64,000 nt of DNA. Origin: Oscillospiraceae bacterium (GTDB taxonomy: Bacteria > Bacillota > Clostridia > Oscillospirales > Oscillospiraceae). Below are positions 40,065 to 48,924 of the stretch, one piece after another (position 1 is the first letter of the stretch; the number at the start of each line of letters is the position of its first letter). The position numbers and the translations under genes were made by a program. The notes beneath the pieces were generated by a model. That model was not told the DNA's origin. It did no database searches and was given only the letters and a program-made list of their open reading frames with translations. The DNA lies in assembly GCA_910575505.1 (NCBI GenBank), contig CAJTFK010000003.1:124001-188000 (forward strand). The letters run 5' to 3'.

Positions 40065-41225
40065 TTATTTCATCTGGGCGGCGGTGGGATTGTACAGGCC
40101 CACGGTCTCCCGCTTCGCGCCCATGACGTCCGCCTCGGTGAAGCTGACATACTTGATGGCCTTCCGGGTGAAGGCGGCGTAGGTCAGGTGGATGCGGCCG
40201 TCGGAGCTTTGCATGATATGGGGGTATTCATACTGCTTGTTGTTGGTTCTGTTCTCATCTCCGACGAAGCCCTCGCCCCGCTCCATCCAGCGGATCATGG
40301 GGAAGGTCAGGCCGCCGTCCTCGCTGAGGGCCACGGCCACCGGGCACCGCAGGCCGGGCCAGGCCGCCTTGCCGGGACTGGGCGCCGGGGTACAGGTGGG
40401 ATTGCAGGCCACGGCGATGCGCCCGCTCTGGAGGCGGATGGCGCTGATGCTGGAGTTGTTGTTGGGCAGAGGGGTGGGCTTGGGCTCAGACCAGGTGTCG
40501 CCCCAGTCCAGGGACTCGCTGCGGTAGATGTTGGCCGCCTCCCGGTCCCGCATGAAGGCCACCAGATGGCCGTTCTCCAGCTCCACCACGTTGGCGTGGA
40601 CACGGCCATGGCTGTTGGGCATATCCACCTGCCGCCAGGTCTTCCCCTGATCCTCGGAAATCTGGAAGGCGGTGGGGTCGCCGGAAAGACCGTCCGCAGA
40701 GTCGGTGCACAGCCAGTTGGCGAAAATCCAACGGCCGTTGGACAGCACCTGAATGGCCTGGCGGCAGAAGGTGCCTTCCCTGGGGAACATGGTTTCATAG
40801 GGACCCCAGGTCAGGCCGCCGTCGGTGCTCTTCTGCACCCGGACCTGAGAGGTGAACTGCATGTTGTCCTTGCCGGCCTCCCGGTCCTTCTGGGCGGTGT
40901 ACATAGCCCAGATGGCCTCATCGGGCCCGTAGAACAGAGAGGGGTTCTGCTCGCTGCGGGCAGGGTCGCCGGAGATGTCCACAGGCTCCGTCCAGCGGTC
41001 CGCTCCCTTGGGCAGACGGGCGCAGACGATATGGACGTCGGCGCTGCCCTCATAGGTGCCGGCGAACCAGCAGCACACCAGGTCCCCATTTGGCAGCTCC
41101 AGTGTAGCAGGGGAGTGGCAGGTGGGATGAACGCCGGGCGGGATGACCGCCTCCACGGTGCCCATCTCCAGATTCTGATAGAGAACGCCGTCATACGTCA
41201 GGCCGGGGAGAACAGGATAATCCAT
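40065..41225 (-). CDS. Sialidase-like BNR-repeat protein (intracellular)
   Basis: 386 residues with four Asp-box repeats (S-x-D-x-G-x-T-W type): STDGGLTWGPY, SEDQGKTWRQV, SLDWGDTWSEP and SEDGGLTFPMI, spaced as in a six-bladed propeller. An early Arg-containing strand (HSPATLELPNGDLVCCWFAG) is also typical. There is no signal peptide, so it should act in the cytosol, unlike secreted sialidases. In this operon it could hydrolyse or isomerise an imported acidic glycoside (inference). Twelve bases upstream of the VOC gene. Confidence 0.8.
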   Translation of the reverse strand: MDYPVLPGLTYDGVLYQNLEMGTVEAVIPPGVHPTCHSPATLELPNGDLVCCWFAGTYEGSADVHIVCARLPKGADRWTEPVDISGDPARSEQNPSLFYGPDEAIWAMYTAQKDREAGKDNMQFTSQVRVQKSTDGGLTWGPYETMFPREGTFCRQAIQVLSNGRWIFANWLCTDSADGLSGDPTAFQISEDQGKTWRQVDMPNSHGRVHANVVELENGHLVAFMRDREAANIYRSESLDWGDTWSEPKPTPLPNNNSSISAIRLQSGRIAVACNPTCTPAPSPGKAAWPGLRCPVAVALSEDGGLTFPMIRWMERGEGFVGDENRTNNKQYEYPHIMQSSDGRIHLTYAAFTRKAIKYVSFTEADVMGAKRETVGLYNPTAAQMK

Positions 41226-41369
41226 GATACATGTTCCTTTCTATGGAAATTTTCCTCACAGCCGGAGCGGAGAAGCTCCGGCCGGGGCGGCGGCAAAAAG
41301 GCGGAACGGCCCGCTGGGCCGTTCCGCCCGCCGGTTTCGCAGGGGATGCGGTGATTGCTATTGGAGCAC

Positions 41370-43352
41370 TCAGGCCGCCTTTGCGGTCTTTTTCTTCCGG
41401 GCGGTGTTCAGGACGAGCATGGCGACGCCCAGGACCACGCCCACAAGGGAGGTCATGGTCTCCGGAGTGATGAGGCAGATCGCCGCCGCGAACAGCAGCA
41501 CCCGTTCCAACACGCTCATCTCCGTGCTGAAATAGCCGGAAACCACGGTAGCCAGGAAGAAGGTGCCCACCAGCAGCATGGCAGCGCCGATGGCGATTTC
41601 CACAGCGGTGCCCTGGAGCAGAATGGCGGGATTGTATACGAAGACAAAGGGCACCATGAAGCCCACCATAGAGAAGAGGAAGCCCTTCACGCCGGTCTTC
41701 ATGGCGTTGCCGTCGGCAATGCCCGCCGCCGTGTAGGATGCCACGCACACAGGCGGGGTGATCTGAGCCATGATGCCGTAATAGAACACGAACATGTTGG
41801 CGCAGAGGTTGGCAGTGGCGTCCGCCATGCCGCTGGCAATCAGGATGGGACGGATGCAGGGCACGAACAGGATAACGCCCACCAGATACGCGGCCACCGT
41901 GGGCAGAGCCATGCCCAGCAGCATGCAGCCCACCATGGCAATCAGCATGGCGATGAAGAGCTTGTCGGTGCCAAGACCCGAGATGACGCCGGAGAGGTTG
42001 GTGGCCAGAGCGGTCTGGCCCGTCACCACGTTGATGATGATGCCGCAGGCCGCGGTGGGAATGGCGATTTCCGCCGCCTGCTTCGCGCCGTCCATGCAGC
42101 AGTTCCAGATGCCCTTCAGGTCCACAAAGTCCTTTTTGTCATTGATAAAGTAGCTGATGACGTCGCACACCAGACAGGAGAAGATGCCCATGGTGCCGGC
42201 CCGCATCAGAGACGCGCCCCGGACGATAAAGACCACCAGAATGATGGCGGGCAGCAGCAGATAGAGACGGGGAAGGATCTTCCGCTCCACCTTGATGGTG
42301 GTGTCCACCTTGCCGTCCAGACGGCTGGAGCGCTTGGCGGCCAGCCGGTCCACCAGGATGAACACAGCGAAATAGTACGCCACGGCGGGGATGATGGCGG
42401 AAGCGGCAACCTTGCCGTAGGAGATGCCCAGCATCTCCGCCATGATGAAGGCACCCACGCCCATGATGGGGGGCATGACCTGGCCGCCGGTGGAGGCCAC
42501 AGCCTCAATGGCGGCGGCTTCCTCGGGCTCATAGCCCACCTTCTTCATCATGGGAATGGTCATGACGCCGGTGGTGGCCACGTTGGCCACGGCGGAGCCG
42601 GAGATCATGCCCATGAGGCCGGAGGAGATGACGGCGGCTTTCGCCGGGCCGCCGGAACCCTTGTTGGAGGCCTTCATGCCGATATCAATCAGCAGCTGGC
42701 CGCCGCCGAAGGCGGAGAAGAAGGCGCCGAAGACAATGAAGTAGAACAGGCTGTTGGCCGACGTTTGCAGCGGGGAACCGAAGACGCCGGAGGTGCCCAT
42801 GGTCATGCCCTCGGTGAACTGCTTGAGCATCTGAGCCGCGGCCTTGCCCCGGGTATAGAGGATACCGGGCAGATAAGGAGAGGCCCAGGCATAAATGATG
42901 AACACCAGAATAAAGCCGAAGAGGATCGCGCCCAGGGTCCGGCGCACCGCCTCCAGCAGGAGGACCACGGTGATGACCATGAATGCGATATCAATTCCGT
43001 CCACCGGGCTGATGAACATGACGTGGTTGATGAGATACTCATACCGGCTCAGTACATACCCGAGCTGGAAGATGATGCAGGCGTAGACCGCTATGTCAAT
43101 CCAGCGGGTCCAGGCGAACTTGTTCAGCTCCGCCGGAGCGGCGGCGTCGCCCTTTTCCTTTTGAATCTTTTTCCGGTATTTCTTGTCCGGGGGATTATAG
43201 AGGTAGACCAGGGTCAGAGCGAACAACAGATGAATGGGGGCCTGGAGCATTGTGGCGAACTGCTTGACCAGCGCAAGGTATGCCTGGAAAATGACCATTG
43301 CCACTGTCAGCACGATCGCCGCCCATTTGCGCCAATCGAAATTCTTTCCCAT
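41370..43352 (-). CDS. TRAP transporter fused permease (4TM/12TM type)
   Basis: 660 residues from ATG 43352, behind GAAGGAGGGG. The N-terminal four helices are fused to a 12-helix DctM-like part. Typical segments: GKAAAQMLKQFTEGMTMGTSG, SANSLFYFIVFGAFFSAFGG, MMKKVGYEPEEAAAIEAVAS, MPPIMGVGAFIMAE and LGMALPTVAAYLVGVILFVP. Works with the TAXI binding protein encoded just upstream to import an organic anion, driven by an ion gradient. A terminator between the two genes probably sets the ratio of binding protein to permease. Confidence 0.93.
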   Translation of the reverse strand: MGKNFDWRKWAAIVLTVAMVIFQAYLALVKQFATMLQAPIHLLFALTLVYLYNPPDKKYRKKIQKEKGDAAAPAELNKFAWTRWIDIAVYACIIFQLGYVLSRYEYLINHVMFISPVDGIDIAFMVITVVLLLEAVRRTLGAILFGFILVFIIYAWASPYLPGILYTRGKAAAQMLKQFTEGMTMGTSGVFGSPLQTSANSLFYFIVFGAFFSAFGGGQLLIDIGMKASNKGSGGPAKAAVISSGLMGMISGSAVANVATTGVMTIPMMKKVGYEPEEAAAIEAVASTGGQVMPPIMGVGAFIMAEMLGISYGKVAASAIIPAVAYYFAVFILVDRLAAKRSSRLDGKVDTTIKVERKILPRLYLLLPAIILVVFIVRGASLMRAGTMGIFSCLVCDVISYFINDKKDFVDLKGIWNCCMDGAKQAAEIAIPTAACGIIINVVTGQTALATNLSGVISGLGTDKLFIAMLIAMVGCMLLGMALPTVAAYLVGVILFVPCIRPILIASGMADATANLCANMFVFYYGIMAQITPPVCVASYTAAGIADGNAMKTGVKGFLFSMVGFMVPFVFVYNPAILLQGTAVEIAIGAAMLLVGTFFLATVVSGYFSTEMSVLERVLLFAAAICLITPETMTSLVGVVLGVAMLVLNTARKKKTAKAA

Positions 43353-43400
43353 TGAGACAACCCCTCCTTCGTTCAGTGATGTATATGGATGTGGGAGAGA

Positions 43401-43445
43401 AAAAGGAAGCGGGGGACGCTGGGAGAGCGCGTCCCCCGCTTCCTT
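43401..43445 (-). terminator. Internal terminator between TAXI and TRAP permease genes
   Basis: 17-bp stem AAGGAAGCGGGGGACGC / GCGTCCCCCGCTTCCTT, 9-base loop, T-run on the minus strand. Placed inside the operon, it likely allows partial readthrough. Confidence 0.85.
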
Positions 43446-43634
43446 ACTTCCGCGCATTGCGCGGCAGTGCGTTGATTAGGGCGTTTCCTGCCGCCCCGCC
43501 GGTTCCCCGCGGGGCGTGATTATTGGGGGCTTTGCTTTGTTTGCTTTGACAGCTCGGGTTTTACCCGCTGTGAGCAGGTTTTTTCGCACGGGCTTTCGTA
43601 CAGGCTTCGTGCGATGGGTAAAAGCGCCGGAAAA

Positions 43635-44744
43635 TCAGCCGTGGGGATAGCCGGCGTCCTCATAGTAGGCGGCGGCGCCGGGATGCAGGGGCACGCCGGT
43701 GAGGGTCATGGTGCCGGCGGTCTGGGGATCGAGATAGCTCATGGCGGACACGGCGCTGGCCAGGTCGTCCTTGTTCTCGCACACGGCCTTGGCCATGTGA
43801 TAGGCAACAGCATAGTCCAGGTCGGCACGGACCAGGATCACCTGCTGAGAGCCGACGGTCTTGATCTCCTCGGTCTGGCCGTTCCAGGTGTTGGCCTCCA
43901 CGGTCACATAATCATAGCCCATTTCCACCATCTTGGCCATGGTCTCCTCGCCCAGCTGGACATCATACATGTCGTGGGTCAGGCAGAGCTCGGTGGTGTT
44001 GGCCTGGCCGGCTCCGATGTGGTCGATGGTCATATCATACAGGTCGTCCTGAAGTCCGCTCTTGATGGCGTCGCCGCCGGTTTTCTCAACCACGCCGCCC
44101 CAGGAAACCACGTCTTCCAGAGTGACGCCCAGCGCCTCGAACACGCGCTCAGCGGCCATTTCACCGAAGGTGCCGTCGGTCTTGCAGACCAGCTTCACGG
44201 GGTACTTCTGGGCCACCAGGTCCTCCATGGTGGTGATGCCGGTGGCGTCCACGAACTTCTGGGTGAACATGACGTTCACGAAGTCATGGCCCAGGCCGCC
44301 GGCGATGGCAGCGATGTCGGGGGTGGGGCCGTTGCCCAGGATGCCCTCTTCATAGCTCCACTTGGCGGGGGCGGAGTTGGACATGACCACGTCGCACTGC
44401 GCGCCGCCGTTGACAATGATGGGCGCGCCCACGCCGCCGGGGGAGGTGGTGGTGATGCTGATATTGGCGCCGGGCATCTCTTTGACCAGAACGGTCTGGA
44501 TGGCGGCGGCGTAGTTGTAGGCGGCGGTGCCGACTTCCTGAGCCGCAAAGGTCAGGTCCACCTTGTCGGGGACGTCGGTGCTCTGCTCGCCGGAGGGCTC
44601 GGTCTGCTGGGCGTCACCGCCGGAGGGCTGGGTCTGCTGGGCGTCGCCGCCGGAGGTCTGGCTGTCGCCGCCCTTGTCTCCGCCGCAGGCGGCCAGGCTC
44701 AGCACCATTGCCAGAGCAAGGATCATAGCAAATACTTTTTTCAT
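43635..44744 (-). CDS. TAXI family TRAP transporter solute-binding lipoprotein
   Basis: 369 residues. Signal MKKVFAMILALAMVLSLAAC with lipobox SLAAC, then a repeated linker (GGDAQQTQPSGGDAQQTEPSG). The TAXI domain shows AAQEVGTAAYNYAAAIQTVL, TTSPGGVGAPIIVNGGAQCDVVM in parts, and LVCKTDGTFGEMAAERVFEALG. TAXI proteins bind small organic anions for TRAP import. The ligand of this one is unknown; the pathway suggests a sugar acid. Confidence 0.93.
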   Translation of the reverse strand: MKKVFAMILALAMVLSLAACGGDKGGDSQTSGGDAQQTQPSGGDAQQTEPSGEQSTDVPDKVDLTFAAQEVGTAAYNYAAAIQTVLVKEMPGANISITTTSPGGVGAPIIVNGGAQCDVVMSNSAPAKWSYEEGILGNGPTPDIAAIAGGLGHDFVNVMFTQKFVDATGITTMEDLVAQKYPVKLVCKTDGTFGEMAAERVFEALGVTLEDVVSWGGVVEKTGGDAIKSGLQDDLYDMTIDHIGAGQANTTELCLTHDMYDVQLGEETMAKMVEMGYDYVTVEANTWNGQTEEIKTVGSQQVILVRADLDYAVAYHMAKAVCENKDDLASAVSAMSYLDPQTAGTMTLTGVPLHPGAAAYYEDAGYPHG

Positions 44745-44862
44745 GTTGTTTCTTCCTTTCGATGATTTGTGGATACCACTTTATTTCTTCACCAGCCAAA
44801 GCCGGTAGAAGCCTTTTTTGTTTTCACGGTCTGCGGAGCTAGAGAAAACTTTCCGCTGTTTC

Positions 44863-45942
44863 TTACTGCTCCGCCTTGGCGTTGGCCATGCGGATGCCGT
44901 AATCCATGGCGTTGACCAGGCTCAGCTCGTTGGCGTGGCCGTCTCCAGCGTGGCCGAAGCCGGTGCCGTGGTCCACGGACGCCCGGATGATGGGCAGACC
45001 CAGGGTGACGTTGACCCCGGCCACGGCGTCCCAGTGGCCCTCGGCCTTGTTGTAGACAAAGCCCTTGACCTTCAGGGGGATGTGGCCCTGGTCGTGGTAC
45101 ATGACCACAACGATGTCATACCAGCCGCCCAGCGCCTTGGAAAATACGGTGTCCGGCGGGGTGGGCTTCTTCTCGGGGATGATGATGCCCTCGGCCATGG
45201 CGGCGTCAATGGCGGGCTGGATTTCCTCGATCTCCTCGGTGCCGAACATGCCGTTCTCGCCGCAGTGGGGGTTCAGTCCGGCCACAGCAATCTTGGGCTC
45301 CTTGATGCCGATGGCCTTGCAGCCCTCATTGGCAATGCGGATCACGTCCAGCACCCGGTCCTTCTTCACCCGGTCGCAGGCCTCCCGCAGGGAGACGTGG
45401 GTGGAGACGTGGACCACCCGGAGCTCCTCATGGGCCAGCATCATGGTGTATTTGCTGGTATGGGTGTAATCGGCATAGATTTCCGTATGTCCCGAATAGT
45501 GGTGGTCCGCCATGTTGATGGCTTCCTTGCTCAGGGCGTTTGTGATGGTGGCGTCCACTTCGCCGGCCATAGCCAGCTCGATGACCTTCTTGACATACTG
45601 GAAGGCCGCTTCGCCGCCCAGCTTGGTGGCCCCCAGGCCGAAGGGCTTGGGATTCTCAGGGTCGTTGGGGATGTCTCCGGCCTTGACAATGCCCATATCA
45701 TAGACGTCAATGACGCCGTACTCATAGCGGGCCTCGCTGACGGCCTGGATGACCCGGATTTTCATGTCGATGCCGGAAACCTTTTTGGCAACCCTGGCGG
45801 CGTACTCCATTGCCGCCACGTCGCCAATCACCAGGGGACGGCAGCGGTCATACACGCTCTTGTCCGCCAGGGCCTTGACGGTGATCTCCGGACCGTTGCC
45901 GAAGGGGTCGCCCATGGTGATGCCCAGAATAGGCTTGTTCAT
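44863..45942 (-). CDS. pdxA2: PdxA-family dehydrogenase (PdxA2-like, 4-phospho-threonate/erythronate dehydrogenase candidate)
   Basis: 359 residues. ITMGDPFGNGPEI begins the PdxA fold; metal-ligand His residues are in HHYSGHTEIYAD, VHVSTHVSLREA and VMYHDQGHIPLKVKG; the end has SVDHGTGFGHAG. PdxA2 enzymes next to DUF1537 kinases oxidise and decarboxylate 4-phospho-D-threonate or erythronate to dihydroxyacetone phosphate (family knowledge). The kinase is in the same operon, so this role fits better than vitamin B6 synthesis. The start follows AAGGAGGTACTGTTATT. Confidence 0.87.
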   Translation of the reverse strand: MNKPILGITMGDPFGNGPEITVKALADKSVYDRCRPLVIGDVAAMEYAARVAKKVSGIDMKIRVIQAVSEARYEYGVIDVYDMGIVKAGDIPNDPENPKPFGLGATKLGGEAAFQYVKKVIELAMAGEVDATITNALSKEAINMADHHYSGHTEIYADYTHTSKYTMMLAHEELRVVHVSTHVSLREACDRVKKDRVLDVIRIANEGCKAIGIKEPKIAVAGLNPHCGENGMFGTEEIEEIQPAIDAAMAEGIIIPEKKPTPPDTVFSKALGGWYDIVVVMYHDQGHIPLKVKGFVYNKAEGHWDAVAGVNVTLGLPIIRASVDHGTGFGHAGDGHANELSLVNAMDYGIRMANAKAEQ

Positions 45943-45985
45943 AATAACAGTACCTCCTTATTTTTTACAGCAATTCCTGTCGATT

Positions 45986-46897
45986 TCAGCAGACGCCTTT
46001 GTCGGCGGTCTCCTTCAGGACGGCTTTCAGCTCCTCAACGCCCTCGTCGCAGAGGTAGTTGAAGGGCCTGCGGCAGTCTCCCACGGGATAGCCCATCATC
46101 GCCACGGCCTTCTTGATGATGGTGTTGGGGTTGCCGAATTTGAACACTCTCTGGAGCGCCACAATGGCGTCCTGGGCCTCCTGGGCCTTCTCCAGGTCTC
46201 CGGCCACGAAGCAGTCATAGATGGAAGCAATGGTCCTGGGCCAGATGTTGGCCCGGCCCGCCACGCCGCCTGCGCCGCCGGCCTTCAGGCAGGGGAGGAT
46301 GTTGCCGTCGTTGCCTGCCAGAACAGCAAAGTCCTTGCCCACGTCCCGGGTAAGGGTGATGTAGGCCTTCAGGTTTTCCAGATCGCCGCTGGAGTCCTTG
46401 GCGCCCATGATGACGTCCACGTCCCGGGCCAGCTTGGCCACGGTTTCGGGCAGCAGCTTGTTGCCGGTGCGGGCGGGGATGTTGTAGAGGACGATGGGGA
46501 TGTTCACGTGCTTGGCCACCTCACAGTAGTGGTCGTAAAGCTCCTTCTGGCTGGCGGCGGCAAAGCTGGGAGTAATGATGGACAGCGCATCCGCGCCCAG
46601 GGCCTCGGCCCGCTTGCTGAGATACACGGTGTCCCGGGTGGAGATGCAGCCGGTGCCGGCGTAGACGGGAATGCGGCCCTTCACCTGGTCCACGGTGGCC
46701 TCCAGGATCTCCTCCTTCTCCTTCATGTCCAGGATGTAGGCTTCGCCATTGGTTCCGAAGGGGAAGATGCCGTGGACGCCGGCGGTGATCTGCCGCTCGA
46801 TCTGGTTGCGGAGCTCGGGGATGTTGACGCTTTCGTCCTCGGGGTTCATGGGAGTGACCACCGGGGGAATGATGCCCTTGATTTCAAGCTGCTTCAT
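45986..46897 (-). CDS. Dihydrodipicolinate synthase (DapA) superfamily lyase
   Basis: 303 residues from ATG 46897 (GAAGGAGCGTGCAAC). Catalytic residues of the class I aldolase family are present: FGTNGEAYIL, Tyr 138 in VLYNIPARTG, Schiff-base Lys 167 in GAKDSSGD. DapA-type lyases cleave or form bonds to pyruvate in keto acids such as KDG, sialic acid or DHDP. In a sugar-acid operon a 2-keto-3-deoxy acid aldolase role is likely; lysine synthesis is unlikely from context. Confidence 0.88.
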   Translation of the reverse strand: MKQLEIKGIIPPVVTPMNPEDESVNIPELRNQIERQITAGVHGIFPFGTNGEAYILDMKEKEEILEATVDQVKGRIPVYAGTGCISTRDTVYLSKRAEALGADALSIITPSFAAASQKELYDHYCEVAKHVNIPIVLYNIPARTGNKLLPETVAKLARDVDVIMGAKDSSGDLENLKAYITLTRDVGKDFAVLAGNDGNILPCLKAGGAGGVAGRANIWPRTIASIYDCFVAGDLEKAQEAQDAIVALQRVFKFGNPNTIIKKAVAMMGYPVGDCRRPFNYLCDEGVEELKAVLKETADKGVC

Positions 46898-46996
46898 GTT
46901 GCACGCTCCTTCTTTTACTAAAATCGACAAACGCTTCCGCCTTTGTCCGGTTTACGTCGTACAGCCGCCCTCCGGCGGAGTCCCTCAGCAGGCGGT

Positions 46997-47773
46997 TCAG
47001 TTCATATATTTACCGCCGTTGACATTGATGGACTCCCCCACGATGAAGGCGGACATCTCCGAGGCAAGGAACACCACCGTGTTCGCCACGTCCTCCCCCC
47101 GGCCCAGACGCCGCAGCGGGATATCCTCCAGCACTTTCTTCCGGTAGTCCTCCGTCCACTGCCGGGACATATCCGTCTCGACAGGGCCGGGACAAACCGC
47201 GTTGACGCGGATTCCGTAGGGAGCCAGGTCATAGGCCAGCTTTTGGGTCAGGGAGTTGATGCCCGCCTTGGAAACCCCGTAGCTCAAGGAGGCGTTGGGA
47301 TGGGCGGTCTTTCCTGCGGTGGAGGACATATTGATGATGCACCCGCTCCGCCGCTCCAGCATGTGGGGCGCCACGCATTTGCAGGCGCAGAATACGCCGG
47401 TCAGATTGACCCGGAGCATCCGGTCCCACTCCTCCAAGGTCAGGTCCTCGAAGCGGCTGCGGCTGTTGACGCCGGCGTTGTTCACCAGGGTGTCAATTTT
47501 GCCGTAAGCCTCCAGGCACGTTTCCGTCAGTCGCTGCGCTGTGGCGCAGTCTCCAATGTCCCCCGCCACAAATTCGCACCGAACGCCCAGGGCCCGGATT
47601 TCATCCCGCAGGTCCCTCAGCGCCTCTTCCCGGGTGCCGTGAATCACCAGATTCGCGCCGTTCCGGGCGAAGGCCAGCGCGGTTGCCCGCCCGATGCCCC
47701 GAGAGGAGCCGGTGATAATCGCGGCCTTTCCCTCCAGAAGTCCCGCCGCACCTTCTATCTGGCAGGACCTCAC
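46997..47773 (-). CDS. SDR family oxidoreductase
   Basis: 258 residues from GTG 47773, overlapping the ADH stop by GTGA. Classical SDR marks: ITGSSRGIGRATALAF (cofactor), NNAGVNSRS, catalytic Ser in NMSSTAGKT, YGVSK (Tyr and Lys), and CPGPVETDMS. Most like FabG-type or sugar dehydrogenases. Probably oxidises a hydroxyl group of the operon's substrate with NAD(P). Confidence 0.88.
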   Translation of the reverse strand: MRSCQIEGAAGLLEGKAAIITGSSRGIGRATALAFARNGANLVIHGTREEALRDLRDEIRALGVRCEFVAGDIGDCATAQRLTETCLEAYGKIDTLVNNAGVNSRSRFEDLTLEEWDRMLRVNLTGVFCACKCVAPHMLERRSGCIINMSSTAGKTAHPNASLSYGVSKAGINSLTQKLAYDLAPYGIRVNAVCPGPVETDMSRQWTEDYRKKVLEDIPLRRLGRGEDVANTVVFLASEMSAFIVGESINVNGGKYMN

Positions 47774-48924
47774 AGGACTTCCTGATAAATTTTCCGGGCG
47801 TCGTCGGGGGTGACCTGGCGCATGTTGTTCACCAGCAGGCGGGTGACCTCCATGCCGGCGGCCACCAGACCCTCCAGGTCCTCCTTGGGCACGCCGAACT
47901 CCGTGAGGCTGGTGGGGATATCCAGGTGCTTGACAATGCCCTCCAGCTTGGCGATGACGGCGGCGCTCTTCTCCTCCAGGGTTTGCGCGTCTCCCCCGAG
48001 GCAGCGGTCATAGGCTCTGGCCAGCAGGGGACGGATGGCGGGCTCGTTAAACCGCATGACGGGAGCCAGCAGTATGGCGTTGGACACGCCGTGGGCAATG
48101 TGGTACTTGCCGCCCAGAGGATAGCTCAGGGCATGGACGGCGGTGGTGCCGGAGGCGGTGATGGCCACGCCGGCGTAGAAGCTGGCCAGGAGCATGGTAT
48201 TCTTGGCGTCCATGGCCTCGGGGTCGTCACAGGCCCGCTCGATATTGTTCAGAATCATATCCAGAGCCTGGAGGGCGAAAAGATCGCTGAAGGGGTTGGC
48301 CTTGTTGCTGGTAAAGCACTCAATGGCATGGGCCAGGGCGTCCACGCCGGTGGCGGCGGCAATCTTCCGGGGCAGCTTTTTAATCATCACCGCGTCCAGA
48401 ATCACATAGTCCGCAATCATCTCCGTGTTGACGATGCCCACCTTCAGCTGCTTTTCCGGCACCGCCACAATGGCGTTGGGCGTGGCCTCGGAGCCGGTGC
48501 CCGCGGTGGTGGGAATCATCAGGGTCTTCATGCACTTTTTGGCCCGGCCGGGTTCATCCAGCAGCTCCTTGATGCCGTATTCATCGGTCATCAGAATGCT
48601 GGCCAGCTTGGCGGTGTCCATGACGCTGCCGCCGCCCACGGCCATGATGAAGTCCGCGCCGCAGGCCTTGCACTGGTCTACCAGCTTCTGGGCCTCCATA
48701 TAGGTGGGTTCCGCCGGCAGATCGTCCAGGACGATGGTCTCCACACCGGTCTGTCTGACCTGGGCCATGGGGAACTCCAGAAGACCCGCGCCCTCGATGC
48801 CCTTGTCGGTGAAGACCGCAAGGCGCTTGACGCCGTTGGCGGCGAAAATCTCGGGAATCCGGCCCAAAGCGTTCTCGCCGCTGTAAACGGCATGGGGCAT
48901 TTTCAGTTCGTACTTTGTCAGCAT
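47770..48924 (-). CDS. Iron-containing alcohol dehydrogenase
   Basis: 384 residues. NAD loop MAVGGGSVMDTAKLAS, then PTTAGTGSEATPNAI, and the metal-binding His residues in GVDALAHAIECF and HALSYPLGGKYHIAHGVSNA. The family handles alcohols, aldehydes and sugar-acid intermediates such as lactaldehyde or tagaturonate-like compounds. Start overlaps the end of the kinase gene by 7 bases; the two are tightly coupled. Confidence 0.92.
   Translation of the reverse strand: MLTKYELKMPHAVYSGENALGRIPEIFAANGVKRLAVFTDKGIEGAGLLEFPMAQVRQTGVETIVLDDLPAEPTYMEAQKLVDQCKACGADFIMAVGGGSVMDTAKLASILMTDEYGIKELLDEPGRAKKCMKTLMIPTTAGTGSEATPNAIVAVPEKQLKVGIVNTEMIADYVILDAVMIKKLPRKIAAATGVDALAHAIECFTSNKANPFSDLFALQALDMILNNIERACDDPEAMDAKNTMLLASFYAGVAITASGTTAVHALSYPLGGKYHIAHGVSNAILLAPVMRFNEPAIRPLLARAYDRCLGGDAQTLEEKSAAVIAKLEGIVKHLDIPTSLTEFGVPKEDLEGLVAAGMEVTRLLVNNMRQVTPDDARKIYQEVL

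Noticed and set aside
41355-43355. 666-codon plus-strand open frame
   Set aside because: Shadow of the TRAP permease gene; His/Gly-rich composition without any domain.
44863-45942. Role of the PdxA-family protein in vitamin B6 synthesis
   Set aside because: No other B6 genes nearby; a DUF1537 kinase in the same operon points to sugar-acid catabolism.
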